Positions 58,381 through 64,000 of a stretch of 64,000 nt of DNA are shown here, one piece after another. The position numbers were made by a program, and so were the translations under genes. The notes below the pieces were generated by a model. The model was not told where the DNA came from, searched no databases, and saw only the letters and a list, made by a program, of their open reading frames with translations. The DNA is from Dehalococcoidia bacterium (GTDB lineage: Bacteria > Chloroflexota > Dehalococcoidia > Dehalococcoidales > Fen-1064): NCBI GenBank assembly GCA_011170375.1, contig DUEV01000005.1, positions 168,231 to 232,230 of the forward strand, in the 5' to 3' direction. How positions within the stretch are numbered: the first letter of the stretch is position 1; the number at the start of each line of letters is the position of its first letter.

Positions 58381-59661
58381 ATGACCGGCAATAGTGGAGC
58401 GGGTACATCAGGTTCAAATAGGGATTCCGTCGTGGTTGTTAAAGAGACTCTGGCCGGTGGCAAAATCCACCTGACGAGTCTCGTATTTCGCTACGGTGGT
58501 AACGTGTATATCCTGACCTATCAGAGGGGCGGGCGAACAAGGCATACTTTTATTGATGCCGGTGATTCCCGACATAGTGGTGAAATACTTAGTATATTGG
58601 CTGAGAGCGGTATCAATCCAGCTGATATCGAGAGGATAATCATAACTCATCGGCATCCAGACCACTTTGGATTGGTGTACCTACTGGCTGGGGAGTCAGG
58701 GGCGAAAGTTGTGGCCCATCACGGTTTCAGAGGTCTGGTCGAAGGTGAAGTGGGTCAGATGGAGCGGAGATGGCTGGACGATTCAGACCTGTCTCGATTA
58801 AAGGAATGCGATATCGAATATCTCCATGAATCTGATACAGGTGAAGCAGTCAAGCTCGCTGGGGTCGATTTTCCGAGTCTGGCAGAGGCGGTGGATATAG
58901 GGGAGGGAGGGAGGCTCGATATCCTCGGTTGTCCGCGGAGTGAGATGACCCACAGTCCTGACCAGTTGGTGGTGCTTTGCTCACCCCGGGATGACCCGCA
59001 TCCCCACGAACAGTCGAGCGAGGGTTTCCGTCCTACAGATGATGTCATTTTTTCTGGCGACCTCTGGTTGATGAGGGGCCCTATGTTCAGTTCTGACATG
59101 ACCGACATCATGTGGCGCTTCAGGGCTGGTCTGCGTCAGATGAGGAGCATGGTGTCAGGGGGAGGGATGGTGAGACGAGACCCCCGGGTGCAGGACTCGG
59201 AAGCGAAAGATGCACTCAAGAAGGGTTTCTGCTTGATAAGGGTAAAGCCCGGGCACGGCAACGAGTTCCTCGGGGCCAGAATAATCCCTCGCAGCATACT
59301 GGCAGACAATGACATGCTGGTGGAGTTCGGCTACTCGCTTGATGAAAGTTTGTCATTGCTGAAGTCGGCTGAGCTGGCTCCCAGGGTCGCTGCCCGGCGT
59401 GAACAGGCGTACCTTAGCTTTGCTGAGGAACTGGTTTCTTGGGCCGAGCTCGGTTATACGCCGGACGAGATAAGTGGACTCCTCGTACGTATCTACCGGG
59501 AGCAGGTTGGGGGAGGCCCTCTGGTCGAGAAGGACCGGCAGGAGAGGCGAGAAAGACTTAAGGGCTTGTTGACAAGATTAAGGGAGGATGAAACGCAGCC
59601 TGAATCACTCCGCCAGTTAGCTGAGTCCACTCAGTCTCTATTAACTTCAACTCGTTTGTAA
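58381..59661 (+). CDS. MBL-fold metallohydrolase
   Basis: IERIIITHRHPDHFGLVYLLAGESGAKVVAHHG. Confidence 0.85.
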   Translation: MTGNSGAGTSGSNRDSVVVVKETLAGGKIHLTSLVFRYGGNVYILTYQRGGRTRHTFIDAGDSRHSGEILSILAESGINPADIERIIITHRHPDHFGLVYLLAGESGAKVVAHHGFRGLVEGEVGQMERRWLDDSDLSRLKECDIEYLHESDTGEAVKLAGVDFPSLAEAVDIGEGGRLDILGCPRSEMTHSPDQLVVLCSPRDDPHPHEQSSEGFRPTDDVIFSGDLWLMRGPMFSSDMTDIMWRFRAGLRQMRSMVSGGGMVRRDPRVQDSEAKDALKKGFCLIRVKPGHGNEFLGARIIPRSILADNDMLVEFGYSLDESLSLLKSAELAPRVAARREQAYLSFAEELVSWAELGYTPDEISGLLVRIYREQVGGGPLVEKDRQERRERLKGLLTRLREDETQPESLRQLAESTQSLLTSTRL

Positions 59662-59772
59662 AAAGCAAGCAGCTTCTGGAGAGAATGCGGAGTAGTCGTC
59701 TGGTTGGCACAGTCTGTATGACTATACTGAACCGATACATGTAAAGCGTATCTAACAGGGAGGTAACCGGAT

Positions 59773-61086
59773 TTGACTAAGATTGCTTTCATCGGTGCCG
59801 GAAGTGTTGTCTTCGCCACGAACCTTCTCTTTGATATTCTCTCATTTCGCCAACTCGGGGACGTTACCATCTCCTTGATGGACATCGATTCCCGAAAACT
59901 GGATATGATAAGAAAATTAGCCCATCGAGTGATTGCCCAGGAGAAACTGAAAGCTGATATAGAGACCACACTTGAGCGTAGGGATGCCCTCCGGGGCGCC
60001 GATTTTGTTATTACTATGTTTCAGGTTGGTGGCTTGGCTGCTTTTGAGTCTGATATTAACATCCCGCTAAAATATCGCGTGAAACAGGCGGTAGGAGATA
60101 CTATTGGCCCAGGTGGTGTTTTTCGTTTCTTGAGAACAGCCCCGGTTCTCAGGTCGATTGCAGAGGATATGGACGAACTTTGCCCCAACGTACTCTGGAT
60201 AAACTACGTCAATCCCATGGCAATGAACTGCTGGTATATCAACAGGATTTCAGGTATTAAAAACGTCGGGCTATGTCATAGTGTACAGGGCACTTCTGCC
60301 ATGCTGGCAAGGAGAATTGGTGCATCAATTGATGAAATTTCTTTTGTCTGCGCCGGCATTAACCATATGGCCTGGTTTTTAGAGTATAAATGGAAGGGTG
60401 AGGACGCTTATCCCCTGATAAGAGCGAGATGCGAAGACTCCGAGGTCTACAAACGTGATGTTGCCAGAATCGAAATCCTCAAGGCCTTTGGCTACTATGT
60501 TACCGAGTCCAGTTATCATATGTCGGAATATGTCCCCTTTTTCCGAAAGTCAGATGATTGGATAAAGCTGATTCACCGTGATGCTAACTGGAACGATAAA
60601 GAGGTATATGATGGCATGGTGCTGCAGCTCTACAGGGACCAGGAGGGGGAGTTCGAACGAAGGATAGAGAGACTGCTAAACGAGGAGCATCTCGAACTCA
60701 CACGAAGCGATGAGTATGGTGCCTTCATTATCCACTCGATGGTGACCGACAGCCCTACGATAATTCATGGGAATGTAGAGAACAAGGGATTAATCACCAA
60801 TTTATCAGAAGGTTGTTGTGTTGAGGTGCCCTGTCTTGTCGACCGGAATGGCATTAGACCCAGACATGTCGGTTCTCTCCCTGCTCAGCTTGCTGCGCTT
60901 AATCTGAGCAATATCAATGTTCAGGCACTGGCTGTGGAAGCAGCTATTACTGGTAAGAAAGACGCTGTTTACCAGGCTATTATGATAGACCCACTCACTT
61001 CTGCGGTTTTGACACTCCCTGAGATACATGATATGGTCAGCGAGATGTTTGAGGCTGAGAAGGAATGGTTACCACAGTTCGATTAA
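59773..61086 (+). CDS. glycoside hydrolase family 4 (alpha-glucosidase/galactosidase-like)
   Basis: KIAFIGAGSVVFATNLLFDIL...GADFVITMFQVGG...NYVNPMAMNCW...CHSVQGT; TTG start. Confidence 0.92.
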   Translation: MTKIAFIGAGSVVFATNLLFDILSFRQLGDVTISLMDIDSRKLDMIRKLAHRVIAQEKLKADIETTLERRDALRGADFVITMFQVGGLAAFESDINIPLKYRVKQAVGDTIGPGGVFRFLRTAPVLRSIAEDMDELCPNVLWINYVNPMAMNCWYINRISGIKNVGLCHSVQGTSAMLARRIGASIDEISFVCAGINHMAWFLEYKWKGEDAYPLIRARCEDSEVYKRDVARIEILKAFGYYVTESSYHMSEYVPFFRKSDDWIKLIHRDANWNDKEVYDGMVLQLYRDQEGEFERRIERLLNEEHLELTRSDEYGAFIIHSMVTDSPTIIHGNVENKGLITNLSEGCCVEVPCLVDRNGIRPRHVGSLPAQLAALNLSNINVQALAVEAAITGKKDAVYQAIMIDPLTSAVLTLPEIHDMVSEMFEAEKEWLPQFD

Positions 61087-61155
61087 GGGGAATATCGGTT
61101 CTGTCTCCACTCCGAATGAGTGCATAATACTGATAAGTCAATCAGGAGGTCTGTC

Positions 61156-62508
61156 ATGAGCTTTCCGAATGATTTTACGTGGGGTGCCGCCACCGCAAGC
61201 TATCAGATTGAGGGTGGTGCCTACGAAGATGGTAAGGGACTATCGGTCTGGGACACATTCTGCCAGCAGCCAGGGAAGATTTGGGGAGGCAATACTGGGG
61301 ATGTTGCCTGTGACCATTATCATCGTTATCAGGAAGATGCCCGGTTGATGAAGGAGCTGGGGCTAAAGGCCTACCGTTTTTCGGTCTCTTGGCCGCGAGT
61401 TCTGCCGGAGGGCATCGGGGTGGTCAATGAGAAAGGACTCGATTTTTATGACCGGCTGGTGGATGCGTTACTGGAGAATGGCATAGAGCCGTGGCTGACG
61501 CTATTTCACTGGGACTACCCCCAATCCCTTTTCCAAAAAGGTGGTTGGCTCAACCGAGATAGCTCGGACTGGTTTGCCGAATATACTGGTGTCGTTGTCG
61601 ATAAACTCTCCGACCGCGTTTCTCACTGGATGACAATGAATGAGCCCCAGGTTTTCATTACAATCGGGCATCAGAGTGGATATCACGCACCAGGATTCAA
61701 TCTTGATTTCTCGGAAGTCCTGGTAGCCGCCCACAATACCCTGCTGGCACACGGCAAGGCAGTACAGGTTATCCGCGCTCACGCCAGGACCAGGCCGAAT
61801 GTCGGTGCGGTACACGCGACCAGCATATATTTCCCGGATACAGAAGCACAGGCAGACATCGAGGCCGCCCGAAATCGGATGTTTTCTGTGCGGGAGAAGA
61901 ACTGCTGGAGCAACACCTGGTTCGCTGACCCCATGATACTGGGCGGGTATCCAGAGGATGGCCTGCGGCTCTTCGGGAGTGACCTGCCTGAGATTCCCGA
62001 CGGTGACATGGAGACTATCTGCCAACCGCTTGATTTCTACGGACTGAACAACTACGAGGGGCGGGCTGTTCGCGCTGCTGGTGATGGTGGTGCCGAAATT
62101 GTTAAGAGGCCTGATGGCCCACCGCTGACGACCATGGAGTGGCAGGTGACGCCACGAGGCTATTACTGGGGCCCTCGATTTCTCTTTGAGCGGTACAGGC
62201 TACCCATTGTCGTCACTGAGAACGGGATGGCAAATTGTGACTGGGTCCATCGTGATGGTATGGTGCATGACCCACAGCGCATTGACTACCTGGCTCGCTA
62301 CCTCGGTGAGCTGAGCCGGGCTATTGAAGAAGGTGTTGTTGTTAAGGGCTATTTCGTGTGGACCCTGATGGACAATTTCGAGTGGGCGTTCGGCTACCGG
62401 CAGCGCTTCGGGATAGTACACGTCGACTATGCTACCCAAAAGCGCACCCCTAAAGACTCAGCGTACTGGTATAAGGACGTGATAGCCTCCAATGGTAGTA
62501 TCCTTTGA
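61156..62508 (+). CDS. beta-glucosidase (GH1)
   Basis: FPNDFTWGAATASYQIEGGAYEDGKGLSVWDTF; MNEPQ; IVVTENGMA. Confidence 0.96.
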   Translation: MSFPNDFTWGAATASYQIEGGAYEDGKGLSVWDTFCQQPGKIWGGNTGDVACDHYHRYQEDARLMKELGLKAYRFSVSWPRVLPEGIGVVNEKGLDFYDRLVDALLENGIEPWLTLFHWDYPQSLFQKGGWLNRDSSDWFAEYTGVVVDKLSDRVSHWMTMNEPQVFITIGHQSGYHAPGFNLDFSEVLVAAHNTLLAHGKAVQVIRAHARTRPNVGAVHATSIYFPDTEAQADIEAARNRMFSVREKNCWSNTWFADPMILGGYPEDGLRLFGSDLPEIPDGDMETICQPLDFYGLNNYEGRAVRAAGDGGAEIVKRPDGPPLTTMEWQVTPRGYYWGPRFLFERYRLPIVVTENGMANCDWVHRDGMVHDPQRIDYLARYLGELSRAIEEGVVVKGYFVWTLMDNFEWAFGYRQRFGIVHVDYATQKRTPKDSAYWYKDVIASNGSIL

Positions 62509-62523
62509 ACAAAGGGTGGCAGG

Positions 62524-63711
62524 ATTACGGAGCTAGCCACAAGGGTAATCAATTCGTTCGAGCAGACCTGGTTTAAGTTTCCCGATGTAGTAAGTATCGC
62601 ACCAGGGAGGGTCAACCTCATCGGCGAACACACCGACTACACCGGTGGATTTGTCCTGCCGGTAGCGATTGACCGGCACATCGTTCTCGCCGCCGCAAGA
62701 ACAGGTAATTCTGAGATTGCTGGTCATTCCATTAATTTTGATGAAGAAGCCAGCTGCCAGGCCGGAGATTACGATTCGGAGCATCCATTAGTTTGGTTTC
62801 ACTACATCATGGGGGTGTTATCTGAGCTTGAACGTGCTGGCTATCCCGTACCCGGATTCTGCTTCTCAGTAGGCGGTGATATTCCCATCGGTGCCGGGCT
62901 TGGCTCCTCGGCGGCGCTCGAAATGGCCGTGCTGACCGCCATGGAAGGGCTGCTGGGGTATAAGATGGGCGATAAAGAAGTAGCCCTTCTCTGTCAGAGG
63001 GCAGAAAATGATTTTGTGGGCGTGAGCTGCGGGATTATGGACCAGTTCATTTCGAGGATGGGACGCCGTGACCAGGCACTTCTAATTGATTGTACCAACC
63101 TGTCGTCGGAACTGGTGCCCGCTAATCTACCCAGATACTCGTGGCTGGTAATTGATTCAGGTAAGAGACGGGGACTGGTGGACTCAGAATATAACCGGAG
63201 ACGCCAGGAATGTGAGGAAGCAATTCGCCTGGCCAGTACGCAATTCACTGGTAGAGTAATCAGGAACCTGAGGGATGTCTCTGTGACTGACCTTCCTGAA
63301 TTGAAAAAGGTCTGTGACGATACAGTCTACAAGAGATTGAGGCATGTGGTTACTGAGAACGCACGCGTCCTTGCCGCAGTAGCTGCCCTTCGCGAAGTAG
63401 ATGCGGACAGGGTAGGTCAACTCCTCTGTGAATCACACCAGAGCCTTAGGGATGATGTTGAGGTGTCGTGTGTGGAGATTGACAGCCTGGTCGAGGTCTT
63501 GTCTGGCATGGCGGGTGTTGCAGGAGCGCGGCTCACCGGTGCGGGTTTTGGTGGGTCACTCATAGCTCTTGTTAATACAGATGCCGTCTCAAGCGTTGAG
63601 GTGGAAATTGAGAGGTACAGTCAGGCTGTGGGTATTGGTAGAGAAGCAGAATTACGGGTTTTTCGTGTACAGATAGTCGATGGTGTCCGGCTTCTCAAGG
63701 TAAACGGGTAA
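62524..63711 (+). CDS. galK: galactokinase (no ATG/GTG/TTG at expected N-terminus; candidate ATT start)
   Basis: Upstream frame reads ITELATRVINSFEQTWFKFPDVVSIAPGRVNLIGEHTDYTGGFVLPVAIDRH, then GDIPIGAGLGSSAALEMAVL and GARLTGAGFGGSLIAL. Confidence 0.9.
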   Translation: MTELATRVINSFEQTWFKFPDVVSIAPGRVNLIGEHTDYTGGFVLPVAIDRHIVLAAARTGNSEIAGHSINFDEEASCQAGDYDSEHPLVWFHYIMGVLSELERAGYPVPGFCFSVGGDIPIGAGLGSSAALEMAVLTAMEGLLGYKMGDKEVALLCQRAENDFVGVSCGIMDQFISRMGRRDQALLIDCTNLSSELVPANLPRYSWLVIDSGKRRGLVDSEYNRRRQECEEAIRLASTQFTGRVIRNLRDVSVTDLPELKKVCDDTVYKRLRHVVTENARVLAAVAALREVDADRVGQLLCESHQSLRDDVEVSCVEIDSLVEVLSGMAGVAGARLTGAGFGGSLIALVNTDAVSSVEVEIERYSQAVGIGREAELRVFRVQIVDGVRLLKVNG

Positions 63712-64000
63712 AGAGTGCGTGTGCCTAGCCCGTGGTACATTCAGTGACTAACTTGGTTGAGTGAACATGTACACTGCGTATGATGCCCGGATGAGTCCCA
63801 AATCGCAGCCAGCGGTCAAATTCGAACCTCCAACTAGCGGTTTACGAATCGCAATTCTGAAGAACAACCCGAAGAAAATAGATAAAGTTGTGCCTTATTT
63901 GAATTCGTAAGTTAGTCTGCTAGCGATAGAAATGCTATAGAATATTGGAGGGTCTAGCGTATTTTGTCGGCAGGATGTCGGTGGAAGACCGTAGTATATA

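Noticed and set aside
1-64000. Numerous short ORFs in the track antisense to conserved genes
   Set aside because: They overlap strongly supported CDSs on the other strand, lack recognisable domains and are explained by GC-rich codon bias.

Overview
This 64 kb window is a dense bacterial chromosome segment. Gene content (11-subunit Nuo without NuoEFG, Tup tungstate transporter, NurA/HerA, GC-rich interspersed hairpin repeats) suggests a Chloroflexota/Dehalococcoidia-like organism, but that is inference. Main blocks: nadK (partial); Mo/W cofactor genes moaB, moaC and moaA with a tupABC-like tungstate/molybdate ABC transporter that has a long structured leader; rmuC; a complete nuoA-N style operon on the minus strand lacking nuoE/F/G and carrying two small non-Nuo ORFs; CCA-transferase, secD-secF, CDF and LysE genes; a nurA / cNMP-binding / MazG-like / HAS-barrel-like / herA neighbourhood interrupted by a carboxylesterase-MmgE/PrpD-SDR module; ksgA-ispE-rubrerythrin; MATE and ABC exporters; dCMP and dCTP deaminases with an archaeal-type (DUF120-like) riboflavin kinase; a CbbQ/CbbO (NorQ/NorD)-like pair; Sir2; MBL-fold; and a GH4-GH1-galactokinase sugar module. 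The most unusual signal is that three otherwise intact genes (a GNAT acetyltransferase, rmuC and a MazG-like gene) are each interrupted by one in-frame TAG near the N-terminus with homology-like protein on both sides. Two more genes (galK and a carboxylesterase) are open upstream to the expected N-terminus but lack an ATG/GTG/TTG start. These may be pseudogenes, assembly errors, readthrough or rare-codon initiation; sequence alone cannot decide. No CRISPR array, prophage, rRNA or convincing complete tRNA was seen.
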